Shown one piece after another: positions 25,601 to 33,888 of a stretch of DNA of 37,193 bases. Under the pieces are notes generated by a model. It was not told the DNA's origin and made no database searches. It saw only the letters and a list, made by a program, of their open reading frames with translations. Every line of letters starts with the position of its first letter. The first letter of the stretch is position 1. A program made the position numbers and the translations under genes. This stretch comes from Clostridia bacterium (GTDB lineage: Bacteria > Bacillota > Clostridia > Oscillospirales > CAG-272), in contig JAFTQL010000024.1 in assembly GCA_017462795.1 (NCBI GenBank), positions 1 to 37,193 of the forward strand. The letters are read 5' to 3'.

Positions 25601-26870
25601 TAGCTTTTTCAACTATATCCATAAGCTCCGAATAAATGTACAGAGAACCAAGGCAGATAAGCGGAGCTCCGTCCTCTGCTGCCTTCTCCGTTGCCGCTCT
25701 GTACGCCTGCTCAAGTGTATCGTATCCATTTGAGTCAACGCCCTTGGATCGGAGGACATCGGCATATTCTCTCGCGGGCAATGCGCGGGGGCTGTCGGGT
25801 GTCAGCACAAACGCGCGTGACGCGATCTCGGCAAGCCTTGAGGCGATATAGTCATAATCCTTATCGGCAAGCACGCCCGTGAGAATATACACCCGTCTGC
25901 CGCCGAAATAATGCTTTATACTGTCCACGGCGCTGTCAATTCCCTGCGGATTGTGAGCGCCGTCAAATATAGTAAGCGGAGAACGGTTTATTATCTCAAA
26001 TCTTCCCTGCCATCTTGCGTCCCTGAGTCCATCAAGCACCGCGCTCTCGGAGATCTCAAGACCGTATTCGCGGAGAATATCAACAGCGCTCAGTACAACG
26101 CAGGCATTGCGTGGCTGATAAAGTCCCAGCAGATCTATGACGACATTTTCTCTTCCGTTAAAGTCAAATACAGTACCGTCAAGCGTTGCGCTCTTTACAT
26201 TCAGTTTGCCGTGATCCACCGTGAAATATTCCGATTCCCTCTTTTTTGCGGTCTCTGATATCACACTCTCTGCGGCGCTGTCATCTCCGCCAAAGAGAAC
26301 GGGACGGTGATCCTTGATGATACCCGCCTTTTCCGCGGCTATCTTATCCACCGTGTCGCCGAGGAAGGCGGTGTGGTCAAGCGCAATGCCGGTTATTACG
26401 GACAACAGCGGATATCTTATGATATTTGTGGAATCCAATCTTCCGCCCATGCCCGCCTCAAGGACGACCACATCACAGCCGTTCCGCTTGAAATATTCAA
26501 AGGCAACGGCTGTGATAAGCTCAAATTCGGTGGGGCTGTCGGTCATGGACTCGGCAATGGGGCGCACATAAGTGGTGATATCGGCAAGCTCCTCATCGGA
26601 GATGGGGCTGCCGTCAATACACATGCGCTCATTGAAAAAACGGATATAGGGCGATGTAAAGAGTCCCGTTTTATATCCCGCGGCTCTCAGCACCGAGGAT
26701 ATCATGGAGCAGAAGGAGCCCTTGCCGTTTGTCCCCGCGACGTGGATGAACTTTAAATCCTTTTGGGGATCACCCAGCCGACGGCACAGCTCCTCTATCC
26801 TTTCAAGCCCGGGCTTACAAAAGCACCAGCTTATGCTGTGAATATATTCCAGTGACTCTTTATAATTCAT
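25587..26870 (-). CDS. folC: Bifunctional folylpolyglutamate synthase/dihydrofolate synthase
   Basis: It adds glutamate to dihydropteroate or folates, which activates them and retains them in the cell. The 427-residue protein shows the P-loop HVAGTNGKGSFCSMI near residue 45, TSPYIRFFNERMCIDG, EAGMGGRLDSTNII and ALDHTAFLGDT, and the C-terminal Mur-ligase-type ITIFDGAHNP-like segment (LTIFDGAHNPQGID). The ATG at 26870 is preceded by AAGGAG that overlaps the folT stop, so folT and folC are probably one operon under the THF riboswitch. Import by FolT followed by glutamylation by FolC is a direct functional pair. Confidence 0.97.
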   Translation of the reverse strand: MNYKESLEYIHSISWCFCKPGLERIEELCRRLGDPQKDLKFIHVAGTNGKGSFCSMISSVLRAAGYKTGLFTSPYIRFFNERMCIDGSPISDEELADITTYVRPIAESMTDSPTEFELITAVAFEYFKRNGCDVVVLEAGMGGRLDSTNIIRYPLLSVITGIALDHTAFLGDTVDKIAAEKAGIIKDHRPVLFGGDDSAAESVISETAKKRESEYFTVDHGKLNVKSATLDGTVFDFNGRENVVIDLLGLYQPRNACVVLSAVDILREYGLEISESAVLDGLRDARWQGRFEIINRSPLTIFDGAHNPQGIDSAVDSIKHYFGGRRVYILTGVLADKDYDYIASRLAEIASRAFVLTPDSPRALPAREYADVLRSKGVDSNGYDTLEQAYRAATEKAAEDGAPLICLGSLYIYSELMDIVEKAIDKK

Positions 26871-26880
26871 AACTAACTCC

Positions 26881-27414
26881 TTAAAGCTTTTCGATCAGCC
26901 GTCTGAAATTATTGCGGCTGAAAAGGAAACAGATCACAAGTATCTCCAAAGACGCGATAACGATATATAGCGGTATACGCCAAAGCACGAGAATGCCGTA
27001 AAACTGATACAGTCCGATGGTCTTTATTATCATCGAGCCCATGATGTGAGCCGCCGCGCCGGAGACGATTATCTGCGCTGTTCCTCTCTTTTTTACCGCA
27101 TACTTTGCCATAACACCCGACACAATGCCAACTACAGCCGCGCCCAGCGTTACGATGAGATTTGGCGGATAGGTCTGAGGGGAGAGCAGATAGCTCACAA
27201 GATCGGATGCCGCTCCCACAAAGCCGCCCACCACAGGACCGAACAGCAGACCCGACATGATGATGGGCAGATTTTCAAAGGTTATCCTGAACAGTCCGTT
27301 TACATAATTGAGATAGGTCTTACAGAAAAAACCGATGACCACGCTCATGGTGACAAGCATCGCGGCGACCGTCATTGCCCTTACGCTTTTGAATACCGTT
27401 GTTTTTTGTTTCAT
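26881..27414 (-). CDS. folT: Folate ECF transporter S component FolT
   Basis: A 177-residue membrane protein with about five or six helices and the ECF S-component N-terminal pattern (basic residues, then TVAAMLVTMSVVIGFF). The stretch LFRITFENLPIIMSGLLFGPVVGGFVGAASDLVSYL is characteristic of the FolT family. It binds folate and works with the shared EcfA/A'/T module, which is not in the window. AAAGGAGG lies seven bases before the ATG. A THF riboswitch candidate in its 210-base leader and the downstream folC strongly support the substrate call. Confidence 0.94.
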   Translation of the reverse strand: MKQKTTVFKSVRAMTVAAMLVTMSVVIGFFCKTYLNYVNGLFRITFENLPIIMSGLLFGPVVGGFVGAASDLVSYLLSPQTYPPNLIVTLGAAVVGIVSGVMAKYAVKKRGTAQIIVSGAAAHIMGSMIIKTIGLYQFYGILVLWRIPLYIVIASLEILVICFLFSRNNFRRLIEKL

Positions 27415-27492
27415 AAAAAATACCTCCTTTACCTCAACTGCATATGGCTCCGAGGATAAAGAAGGGACAAATATCTATCCTTATTGCCGTAT

Positions 27493-27593
27493 GAAGCGGG
27501 ATGCAGAATACAAGCCGCAAGGGCGCGAACCCTTTTCGTCCCATCGACAACTCCCCGTCCGACAGGCACTTTACGCTTATATTCTTACTCTTC
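27493..27593 (-). promoter_or_regulatory. Tetrahydrofolate (THF) riboswitch candidate upstream of folT
   Basis: On the minus strand the aptamer starts GAAGAGTAAG and ends TGCATCCCGCTTC. P1 pairs GAAG with CTTC; P2 pairs AGAATATAAGC with GCTTGTATTCT with one G-U. The conserved THF segments GCGTaAAGTG and CTGCATCC are present at the expected places, and GGGTTCGCGCCC-type sequence forms an internal hairpin. Downstream, AGGATA/TATCCT and CCTC/GAGG pairings near the AAAGGAGG ribosome-binding site suggest translational control. Confidence 0.85.
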
Positions 27594-27623
27594 TACAACG
27601 TTCGCAGATCTCTCTGCTCCTTT

Positions 27624-27651
27624 ATTATAGCACTTTTTTGACATTTGTCAA
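27624..27651 (-). promoter_or_regulatory. Sigma-A promoter of folT-folC
   Basis: TTGACA (27646-27651) and TATAAT (27624-27629) on the minus strand, 16 bases apart, with TGC before the -10. The -35 is part of a small palindrome TTGACA-TT-TGTCAA. Confidence 0.85.
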
Positions 27652-27730
27652 TATTTTTTTGAGATTTTTTTGAAAGACAATGTGACAAAATACGGTCGAT
27701 CTATCCGTGTGCAAAAATGTATTTGCTCTA

Positions 27731-27759
27731 TTGACTAAAGTACGTTTATGTGCTATAAT
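27731..27759 (+). promoter_or_regulatory. Sigma-A promoter of the esterase gene
   Basis: TTGACT (27731-27736) and TATAAT (27754-27759) with 17-base spacing and TGC before the -10. It shows that an in-frame upstream ATG at 27707 is not the start. Confidence 0.88.
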
Positions 27760-27790
27760 TTGGTATATACAACACAAAGGAGACACAGAT

Positions 27791-28612
27791 ATGTTTTATC
27801 ATACCTTTAAATTGAGTGACAAATATCCCGAGGCGGAGCTTACGGCATATGTTTGCGATCCCGAGCCGACGGTCGATCCGAGACCCGCGGTGGTTATATG
27901 CCCCGGTGGTGGATACGGCGGACTTGCCGCGAGGGAGTCAGAGCCTATAGTCAGGCGCTTTCTCGGCGAGGGAATGAATGTTTATCTGCTTACATATTCA
28001 TTGGGCGAGAGAGCGGCAAATTACGCTCCGCTTATTGAGGCATCGCTTGCGATCAAGCTTGTGCGCGAGCGCGCCGAGGAGGACAACAGCGATCCCCATA
28101 AGATATATATTTTAGGCTTCTCCGCGGGCGGACATCTCGCGGCTTCGGCAGGCATTCTTTGGAATATCCCCGAGGTACGCGACGCTGTTGGAGTAACCTC
28201 AGGCATAAGTCCCGAGGGCATCAACCGCCCTGACGGAATGGTGCTTTGCTATCCCGTGATCACAGCGGGAGAGTTCACCCATCTGAAATCCGCGCAAAGA
28301 GTCAGCGGACATGAGGTGCTCACCGAAGAGGACATTGATCGCTTCTCGCTTGAAAGACATGTTGACTCCACAACTCCCCCCGCCTTTATCTGGCACACCT
28401 TCTCCGACGCAAGCGTTCCCGTGTGGAACTCGCTCCTGCTTATGAACGCTATGGCGGCTGCAAAAGTACCCTTTGAGTCACATATATTCCCCGAAGGCCC
28501 TCACGGTCTGGCGCTGTGTAACAAGCAAACATGGGAAAAGCAGGACAGACTCCTCATCCCTCACGCCGAGGTCTGGTCGGAGCTTGCGGTCAAGTGGATA
28601 AGAGATTTTTGA
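27791..28612 (+). CDS. Alpha/beta hydrolase, acetyl-xylan-esterase-like
   Basis: A 273-residue cytoplasmic serine hydrolase with no signal peptide. The oxyanion-hole region VVICPGGGYGGLA is near residue 35-47, the nucleophile elbow GFSAGGH near 113-119, and the likely Asp and His are in HTFSDASVPVW and EGPHGLAL. This arrangement is typical of the BD-FAE/acetyl esterase group that removes acetyl groups from imported xylo-oligosaccharides or other acetylated sugars. The exact substrate is not shown. The start at 27791 has AAGGAG nine bases upstream and a promoter in the longer alternative frame. It is monocistronic with a terminator. Confidence 0.88.
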   Translation: MFYHTFKLSDKYPEAELTAYVCDPEPTVDPRPAVVICPGGGYGGLAARESEPIVRRFLGEGMNVYLLTYSLGERAANYAPLIEASLAIKLVRERAEEDNSDPHKIYILGFSAGGHLAASAGILWNIPEVRDAVGVTSGISPEGINRPDGMVLCYPVITAGEFTHLKSAQRVSGHEVLTEEDIDRFSLERHVDSTTPPAFIWHTFSDASVPVWNSLLLMNAMAAAKVPFESHIFPEGPHGLALCNKQTWEKQDRLLIPHAEVWSELAVKWIRDF

Positions 28613-28632
28613 CATTATCAACATAAAATTTT

Positions 28633-28672
28633 ATGGACTGCCTGACAAAAAGCAAGGCAGTCCATTTTATTA
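28633..28672. terminator. Bidirectional-looking terminator between the esterase and U32 genes
   Basis: An 11-base-pair stem ATGGACTGCCT (28633-28643) with AGGCAGTCCAT (28655-28665), followed by TTTTATTAAT on the plus strand; the upstream AAAATTTT gives T bases in the other direction. It separates convergent genes. Confidence 0.85.
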
Positions 28673-28705
28673 ATGCGAGTCATGGCTTGAAATCGTATAT
28701 AGCCA

Positions 28706-30775
28706 TCATTTAATCCTCTTCACCCTCGCGCTGTCCGCGGGCGGGGTACGCTTTTTATACGCGGTGATGACCCTCGCCGCTTCATCCGCCGTCTCTACGG
28801 TAAAAATAAAATACTGCATGGTGATGCCGTTTTTATCAAGAACATCCTGTTTATCCACCATATACAAGGGGACGGAATTGACGATAAGACTGCGGTGAGA
28901 GAAGACCTTCAGCACAGGAAATCTTATTCCCTTTCTGTCGGTCAGCACGACCTTGCCGCTCTCGCAGGTCTTGCAGTCAGCTATCTCTCTTGACACACAT
29001 TTCTCCGTCACCATGAGCGGCGCTCTGCCGTATACGACGGCAAGGCTTTTTCCGCCGACATCACGCAATTGAGCCAGAGTAAGCTCCGGTGAAAGTATGA
29101 CATCCTCCAATCCCATATTCTCCGCAGACGCGGCGGTGGCGTTGTTGCACACATTCAGTCTGAGATCGCCATGAAGCACAAGTCCGCTATCCCGCGCAAG
29201 CGCGATATGACCGAGGTTGCCCACAAGAACATGCTCCGCGCCCTTTTGCTTTGCCTCGGCAAGCAACCGCTCCACAGTCGGTCTCTCGCTGTCAAAGATA
29301 ATGGGAGGCAGAGCGACACCATTGGTGCTGCCCGTATATTTTTCAAGAGGGGTATAAATTATATCAAAAAAGCCGTAAGCGCTCTTGGGAATCGCTGTGG
29401 GATCGTAAAATATCGCCGCGCGTGCCCGGGTTCTGCGCTTTGCGGGCTTTATGCTTATGGTAGCGGATACCGAGACCGTTTTTTCTCCCTTTCCTTCCTC
29501 GGAAATAAGCGCCTCTGTTCCCTTTCGTCTTATGGCATTGAGAACGGAGACGGGAAGCATAAGACCGCTGTCAAGCTCTATTGTTATCTTCTCAGCCTCA
29601 AAGGGCGTGCCTCCAAGCTTCATAAGACTTCTGCGGACGGTCTCCTCGTCAATTGGAGCGGTGCGCGCCGCAAAGGGACACTCGCCCGTGACGGTAACAG
29701 CCTTGCCGCTGTCAAGACGCCTTACGGTAAGAGACACGGGAATGTCGATCTTAACGGAAATGCTCATCTCCACGGGTATCTTCCTCTTTATTCCCTCAAA
29801 GGGCTCAAGCTCTCTTGTGACTCTCTTCTGCTCCTCGGAGCGGACGCCCAGCATTCCCTTGCCGATCCTTGAGGTGTAATACCCATCGGTAAATCCGCCG
29901 CGTGAGAAGACCGCCTCAAGCTCCTTCATGTCCTCAGGTGACGCTCCTCTTCGCCCGTCAAGCAAACGCCGCCATATCCTTGTGACATCACGGACATATT
30001 CGGGGGACTTCATTCTTCCCTCGATCTTAAGCGAGCTTATACCGAGATCGCAAAGCTCGGGGATATGGGCGGCAAGGCTCAGATCCTTGAGAGACAGCGG
30101 ATATTCCGTCTTGCCCGCCCTTCCTCTGTAAGGAAGTCTGCAAGGCTGAGCGCACTCCCCCCTGTTGCCGCTTCTGCCGCCGACACGAGAGGAAAACAGG
30201 CACTGTCCCGAATGGCACACACAAAGCGCGCCATGGACGAACACCTCCGCCTCAAGGGGAGAGGTATCTATAAAATGCTTTATATCCTCCCTGCTCATTT
30301 CACGTGCGCATACCATCCGGGAAAATCCCGCGTCGCGGAGCAACAGCGAGGCGTCCGCGTTGTGTCCCGACACCTGCGTGCTTGCGTGAAGCTCTATTGG
30401 TATGCGCTCGTGTACCGCTCTCGCCGCTCCGATATCGGCAACTATCAGCGCATCCGCTCCGCTCATATATGCCGACTCCGCCGCGCGAAGGAAGTCGTCA
30501 AGCTCTCTGTCGTATATCAGCGTGTTTGCGGCAATATATACCTTTGCCCCATAGGCATGGGCGAGGTCTATACCTCTCTTCATTTCCTCTGCGGTAAAGT
30601 TTTTCGCGTTTATGCGCGCGTTAAAGGCGACGCCGCCCATGTAAATGGCATCCGCGCCGCCGTCTATCGCCGCCTCAAGAGCTTTATACGATCCCGCGGG
30701 ACACAAAAGCTCGGGGAGCCTTATGCCCTTTCGGATATCAATAGCGTTTTTGTTCTGTTCTGTAAAATGTTCCAT
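28706..30775 (-). CDS. U32 family protein with DUF3656-type region, RlhA-like
   Basis: A 689-residue member of the U32 (PrtC-like) family. The N-terminal barrel shows LPELLCPAGSYKALEAAIDGGADAIYMGG, the middle VFVHGALCVCHSGQCLFSS and RSGNRGECAQPCRLPY. These cysteines match the iron-sulfur-type cluster of RNA-hydroxylating U32 proteins. The C-terminal half, with the long beta-rich segment, resembles the arrangement of RlhA (23S rRNA C2501 hydroxylation). The older name 'peptidase' is probably misleading. The ATG at 30775 lies eight bases after the zapA stop. A TTG at 30787 would overlap zapA by four bases and is an alternative. The zapA-U32 pairing is common in Clostridia. Confidence 0.85.
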   Translation of the reverse strand: MEHFTEQNKNAIDIRKGIRLPELLCPAGSYKALEAAIDGGADAIYMGGVAFNARINAKNFTAEEMKRGIDLAHAYGAKVYIAANTLIYDRELDDFLRAAESAYMSGADALIVADIGAARAVHERIPIELHASTQVSGHNADASLLLRDAGFSRMVCAREMSREDIKHFIDTSPLEAEVFVHGALCVCHSGQCLFSSRVGGRSGNRGECAQPCRLPYRGRAGKTEYPLSLKDLSLAAHIPELCDLGISSLKIEGRMKSPEYVRDVTRIWRRLLDGRRGASPEDMKELEAVFSRGGFTDGYYTSRIGKGMLGVRSEEQKRVTRELEPFEGIKRKIPVEMSISVKIDIPVSLTVRRLDSGKAVTVTGECPFAARTAPIDEETVRRSLMKLGGTPFEAEKITIELDSGLMLPVSVLNAIRRKGTEALISEEGKGEKTVSVSATISIKPAKRRTRARAAIFYDPTAIPKSAYGFFDIIYTPLEKYTGSTNGVALPPIIFDSERPTVERLLAEAKQKGAEHVLVGNLGHIALARDSGLVLHGDLRLNVCNNATAASAENMGLEDVILSPELTLAQLRDVGGKSLAVVYGRAPLMVTEKCVSREIADCKTCESGKVVLTDRKGIRFPVLKVFSHRSLIVNSVPLYMVDKQDVLDKNGITMQYFIFTVETADEAARVITAYKKRTPPADSARVKRIK

Positions 30776-30783
30776 ACAGTGGA

Positions 30784-31101
30784 TCAAAGAATACCGCCAA
30801 GACCGGGGATCTGCTTTCTCAGCTCCTCGTTCTCCATCTCAAGCTCCTCGGCTGTAGCCTCGGCAAGCGCGAGCTTTGACTCAAGTGTCTTGATCCTTCT
30901 CTGTACCCTTATCTTTTCGGAGCAGTAATCAAGAGCGCACAGCAAAGCCGCCTCTGTTTTGGAGCAACGCTTGCTTGACTCGCATATCTCTCTCATCTTT
31001 CTGTCAACAATGCTCACCAGCGCCTCTACCGCCTCGGGAGATTCCTCGCTGATGACGTTCATTTCGATATCAGCAACCCTGATAGTGTATTTCTGTCTCA
31101 T
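30784..31101 (-). CDS. zapA: Cell division protein ZapA
   Basis: A 105-residue FtsZ-ring stabiliser. The N-terminal globular part QKYTIRVADIEMNVISEESPEAVEALVSIVDRKM is the ZapA signature, and the second half is a long coiled coil (RVQRRIKTLESKLALAEATAEELEMENEEL). GGAGG eight bases before the ATG at 31101 decides the start; an extension to 31191 runs through the promoter. It is co-oriented with the U32 gene and divergent from plsY. Confidence 0.92.
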   Translation of the reverse strand: MRQKYTIRVADIEMNVISEESPEAVEALVSIVDRKMREICESSKRCSKTEAALLCALDYCSEKIRVQRRIKTLESKLALAEATAEELEMENEELRKQIPGLGGIL

Positions 31102-31132
31102 ATGTCCGCCTCCGTACATTCTGTATACGTAT

Positions 31133-31161
31133 ATTATAATACATAATTCCCGTTTTTTAAA
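31133..31161 (-). promoter_or_regulatory. Probable promoter of zapA
   Basis: On the minus strand TTTAAA (31156-31161) and TATAAT (31133-31138), 17 bases apart. The -10 is consensus, the -35 weak. Confidence 0.55.
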
Positions 31162-31201
31162 GAGGTTTAAAAAAAATTTTACATATAACAAGATTTTTCT
31201 C

Positions 31202-31230
31202 TTGACTTAATCGAAAATTTTTAGTATAAT
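31202..31230 (+). promoter_or_regulatory. Sigma-A promoter of plsY
   Basis: TTGACT (31202-31207) and TATAAT (31225-31230) with 17-base spacing, about 37 bases before the plsY ATG. Confidence 0.88.
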
Positions 31231-31266
31231 TTACTGTGTTACATAAATTATCTACAGGAGTTACCC

Positions 31267-31899
31267 ATGTATTATCTCGCTTGCGCGGGGCTCGGCTATC
31301 TTCTCGGAAGCATCAGCCCCTCTTATATTTTAAGTAAAGTAAAAAACATTGATATCCGCAAGGACGGAACAAAAAATCTCGGCGCCAGCAACACCTTTAT
31401 GCACTTTGGGACATTCTGGGGTGTATTCGTTATGCTGTTTGATATCTTCAAGGCATTTGCGGCTATAAAGCTTTGCGCTTTTCTCTTCCATGAGATACCC
31501 TATGCGGGCCTTGTGGCGGGCTCTGCCTCGGTTCTCGGGCATAACTACCCCTTTTATCTTAAATTCAAGGGCGGAAAGGGGCTTGCCAGCTTTGGTGGCT
31601 TTGTCCTCGGTGTAAGTCCGCTTCTCTTCCTCATTCTTCTTATCCTCTGTCTCATAATAGCCTTTATCCTGAATTACGGCTGTACGATGGCACTCTCGGC
31701 AACTGTTCTTTTCCCTATTATGGTGGGAATAAAGTACAGAAGCGTTGCGGCATTTATCATAGCGGCGGTCTGCTCCGCAAGCGTTTTCTACAAGCATACG
31801 GAAAACATCAAGCGTATCAAGGCAGGCGAGGAGACAAAATTCAGCGTATTTATCAAAAAATACGTGCTGAAGCTTTCGGGTAAGAAAAAGGGCGAATAG
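31267..31899 (+). CDS. plsY: Acyl-phosphate:glycerol-3-phosphate acyltransferase PlsY
   Basis: It acylates glycerol-3-phosphate from acyl-phosphate, the first step of membrane phospholipid synthesis in most bacteria. The 210-residue membrane protein has about five to seven helices and the three PlsY motifs: LGSISPSYILSK near residue 13, GTKNLGASNTF near 36, and GHNYPFYLKFKGGKGLA near 93. AGGAG lies seven bases before the ATG. It has its own promoter, is divergent from zapA, and ends at a hairpin before the convergent TVP38 gene. Confidence 0.97.
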   Translation: MYYLACAGLGYLLGSISPSYILSKVKNIDIRKDGTKNLGASNTFMHFGTFWGVFVMLFDIFKAFAAIKLCAFLFHEIPYAGLVAGSASVLGHNYPFYLKFKGGKGLASFGGFVLGVSPLLFLILLILCLIIAFILNYGCTMALSATVLFPIMVGIKYRSVAAFIIAAVCSASVFYKHTENIKRIKAGEETKFSVFIKKYVLKLSGKKKGE

Positions 31900-31920
31900 A
31901 TCAATATTTGCGACAAACGA

Positions 31921-31946
31921 AGCCGGATCAGGTCGATGATCCGGCT
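31921..31946. terminator. Hairpin between convergent plsY and TVP38 genes
   Basis: A 10-base-pair stem AGCCGGATCA / TGATCCGGCT with a six-base loop. The following sequence is only moderately T-rich (CCATTTGTAATTT), so termination is likely but not certain. Confidence 0.7.
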
Positions 31947-31958
31947 CCATTTGTAATT

Positions 31959-32705
31959 TCAGTTATTATCAGCCTTTTTCTTATGACGCTTCTGAATCCA
32001 AAGGTATAACAGATACCCCACAGCGCTGACCGCGGCGGCTACGATGAATATGATCACCGCGTGCATAAATCTGTTGTCGCTGAGTGCTCCCCCGCCTATA
32101 GTGGATATCACCACCGAGGGCAAACGCGCGAATGAGGTAAGAACAATATACAGAGGTATGCTCATTTCCGTCATTCCGATAACGTAAGTAAACAGATCCT
32201 TGGGTGTACCGGGGATAAGAAAAAGCAGAAACGTCATGGCGTTTCGTTTTTTAGGATTGTTGATGATGGGCAACGCGTCTATCTTTTCTCTTGGGTACAG
32301 AGACTCAACAAGCCGTCTGCCGAATCTTCTCGCAAGCAGAATGGCCGTGATGCTTCCTATAAGAGTTCCCACCGAGCATATCACAGCCCCCATAAGTCCA
32401 CCGAACGCATAGCCCGCCGCTATCTCAAGAAGCTCGCCCGGGATAAGGGCGATCACGACCTGTACCGCGCACAGAAGAGTCATGACGACAATACCGAGAA
32501 AATAATTCTCATCCACCCACGCCTTGATAGCATCCGTATCGGAAAACCTTGTTTTTATAAATATAAATCCGAGAACAGACAACACGCAGAGAAGCACCGA
32601 GCATACCGACAGTATAGCCGCCGCGGATCTTTTGGAATAATGCTTTGTCTCCTTCAGCTGCTTGTCCGCAAACAAATGCCTGACCTTTTCACGTCTTTTG
32701 CCCAT
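31959..32705 (-). CDS. TVP38/TMEM64 (SNARE-associated/DedA-related) membrane protein
   Basis: A 248-residue protein with a basic cytoplasmic N-terminus and about five or six hydrophobic segments. Family marks are LIPGELLEIAAGYAFGGLMGAVICSVGTLIGS (re-entrant glycine-rich loop), ARRFGRRLVESL, and FLFLIPGTPKDLFTYVIGMTEMS with the conserved F-x-x-R/P-G-x-P-type motif. Related DedA/TVP38 proteins have been linked to lipid scrambling or undecaprenyl/phospholipid transport; the role here is not known. AAGGAG eight bases before the ATG at 32705 decides the start over an ATG at 32723. It has its own promoter. Confidence 0.9.
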   Translation of the reverse strand: MGKRREKVRHLFADKQLKETKHYSKRSAAAILSVCSVLLCVLSVLGFIFIKTRFSDTDAIKAWVDENYFLGIVVMTLLCAVQVVIALIPGELLEIAAGYAFGGLMGAVICSVGTLIGSITAILLARRFGRRLVESLYPREKIDALPIINNPKKRNAMTFLLFLIPGTPKDLFTYVIGMTEMSIPLYIVLTSFARLPSVVISTIGGGALSDNRFMHAVIIFIVAAAVSAVGYLLYLWIQKRHKKKADNN

Positions 32706-32736
32706 GCTCTCACTCCTTCCCATGTCTTATATCCAT

Positions 32737-32765
32737 ATTATAACACATTTTTTGTCGGATTAAAA
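32737..32765 (-). promoter_or_regulatory. Probable promoter of the TVP38 gene
   Basis: On the minus strand TATAAT (32737-32742) with TGT directly before it (extended -10); the -35 (TTTTAA, 17 bases upstream) is weak. Confidence 0.6.
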
Positions 32766-32803
32766 TAACCTTCACAAAAAAATCAGAATTTTTTCTGCAA
32801 ATT

Positions 32804-32842
32804 CAAAAGAGTAAAGACCGCCTATCGTTCTTTACTCTTTTG
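32804..32842 (-). terminator. Terminator-like hairpin downstream of the EIIC-like gene
   Basis: A perfect 14-base-pair stem (32804-32817 with 32829-32842, CAAAAGAGTAAAGA on one arm) and an 11-base loop. The distal arm on the minus strand ends in TTTTG and continues AATTTG. It lies 14 bases after the EIIC-like stop. Confidence 0.75.
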
Positions 32843-32855
32843 CAGTTTTATTGTT

Positions 32856-33851
32856 TTACGCGTCTATCTTCATATCCCCCGTCTTTATCCAACCGAGCTT
32901 ACGCATGATCTCGTTGAAGATAAAGGACAGGACAGCGGGAAGCACTATACACAGCAGGACTATTCCCACCCATTTCATCGCGCTGTTTGGAGTAGCGGAA
33001 ATGATACCTATAGGCCCTACAAGTCCGCATGTTCCCATGCCCGCCGAAACACCTGTGCATTCAAGCCTGAACACAAGTGTGGATAGCGGTCCGCATATCG
33101 CCGAGGCAAGGGTTGGGGCTATCCAGATCTGCGGCTTACGGCAGATATTACCCATCTGCAGCATGGATGTTCCCAGTCCCTGAGCCACAACACCGCCCCA
33201 GCGGTTTTCTCTGAAGCTGATAACGGCAAAGCCCACCATCTGACAGCAGCAGCCCACGGCGGCGGCGCCCCCCGCAAGTCCCGCTATACCGATGCTGGCG
33301 CATATTGCCGCGCTGGAGATGGGGAGAGTGAGGATGATACCGACCACAACGGAGATGATAATACCCATGAGAAGAGGCTTGAGCTCGGTGGCTACATTGA
33401 TAAAGTTACCGAGCGCCTTCATAACAAACGCGATACCGGGGCAAAGCAGCTTAGCAACGGCAAAGCCCGAAAGCAACACTACCGTGGGTGTTACGAGAAT
33501 GTCCACCTTGGTCTTTTTGGATACAAGCATTCCAAGCTCCGAGGCAACGACCACCGCAAAGAAAGCCCCCGCGGGACCCGCGCCGCTCATGCCGTATCCG
33601 ATGCTGCCGACCACCGCGCAAGCGCAAACCACCAAGGGATGCGCCTTGAGAGCCGCCGAGATGGCACAGCCTATCGCCATACCCGACGCGGCGGACGCGT
33701 ATGTATTTATCTCATTGAAAAATTCAAGCCCCGTATATTTGCCCACCGTACCGAATATGGTTCCGATGAGCAGGGACGCGAAAAGACCCAAAGCCATTGC
33801 GCTCATGGCGTCTATAAAATAACGGTGAAGATACTTTTTTACTGTTTCCAT
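32856..33851 (-). CDS. PTS_EIIC_2 / PfoR-type membrane protein
   Basis: A 331-residue membrane protein with about nine or ten hydrophobic segments, matching the PTS_EIIC_2 family (COG3641, once called putative toxin regulator PfoR). Landmarks are FASLLIGTIFGTVGKYTG near residue 23, GSIGYGMSGAGPAGAF, and the C-terminal VGPIGIISATPNSAMKW. No EIIA or EIIB domain is fused or adjacent, so real PTS sugar transport is uncertain. The substrate is unknown. It starts 37 bases after the DUF554 gene on the same strand and probably shares its promoter; a hairpin follows the stop. Confidence 0.87.
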   Translation of the reverse strand: METVKKYLHRYFIDAMSAMALGLFASLLIGTIFGTVGKYTGLEFFNEINTYASAASGMAIGCAISAALKAHPLVVCACAVVGSIGYGMSGAGPAGAFFAVVVASELGMLVSKKTKVDILVTPTVVLLSGFAVAKLLCPGIAFVMKALGNFINVATELKPLLMGIIISVVVGIILTLPISSAAICASIGIAGLAGGAAAVGCCCQMVGFAVISFRENRWGGVVAQGLGTSMLQMGNICRKPQIWIAPTLASAICGPLSTLVFRLECTGVSAGMGTCGLVGPIGIISATPNSAMKWVGIVLLCIVLPAVLSFIFNEIMRKLGWIKTGDMKIDA

Positions 33852-33888
33852 GTTTTTACCTCTTAAAGCTCAAGTGTTCTGTGACGTA

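Noticed and set aside
27639-27651. TTGACA-TT-TGTCAA palindrome as a divergent promoter or operator
   Set aside because: No -10 fits on the plus strand at proper spacing, and the minus-strand half is explained by the folT -35.
27707-27790. Upstream in-frame extension of the esterase
   Set aside because: A consensus promoter lies inside it, and the ATG at 27791 has a good ribosome-binding site.
31102-31191. Upstream in-frame extension of zapA
   Set aside because: It contains the likely -10 and lacks ZapA similarity; GGAGG is correctly placed for the ATG at 31101.
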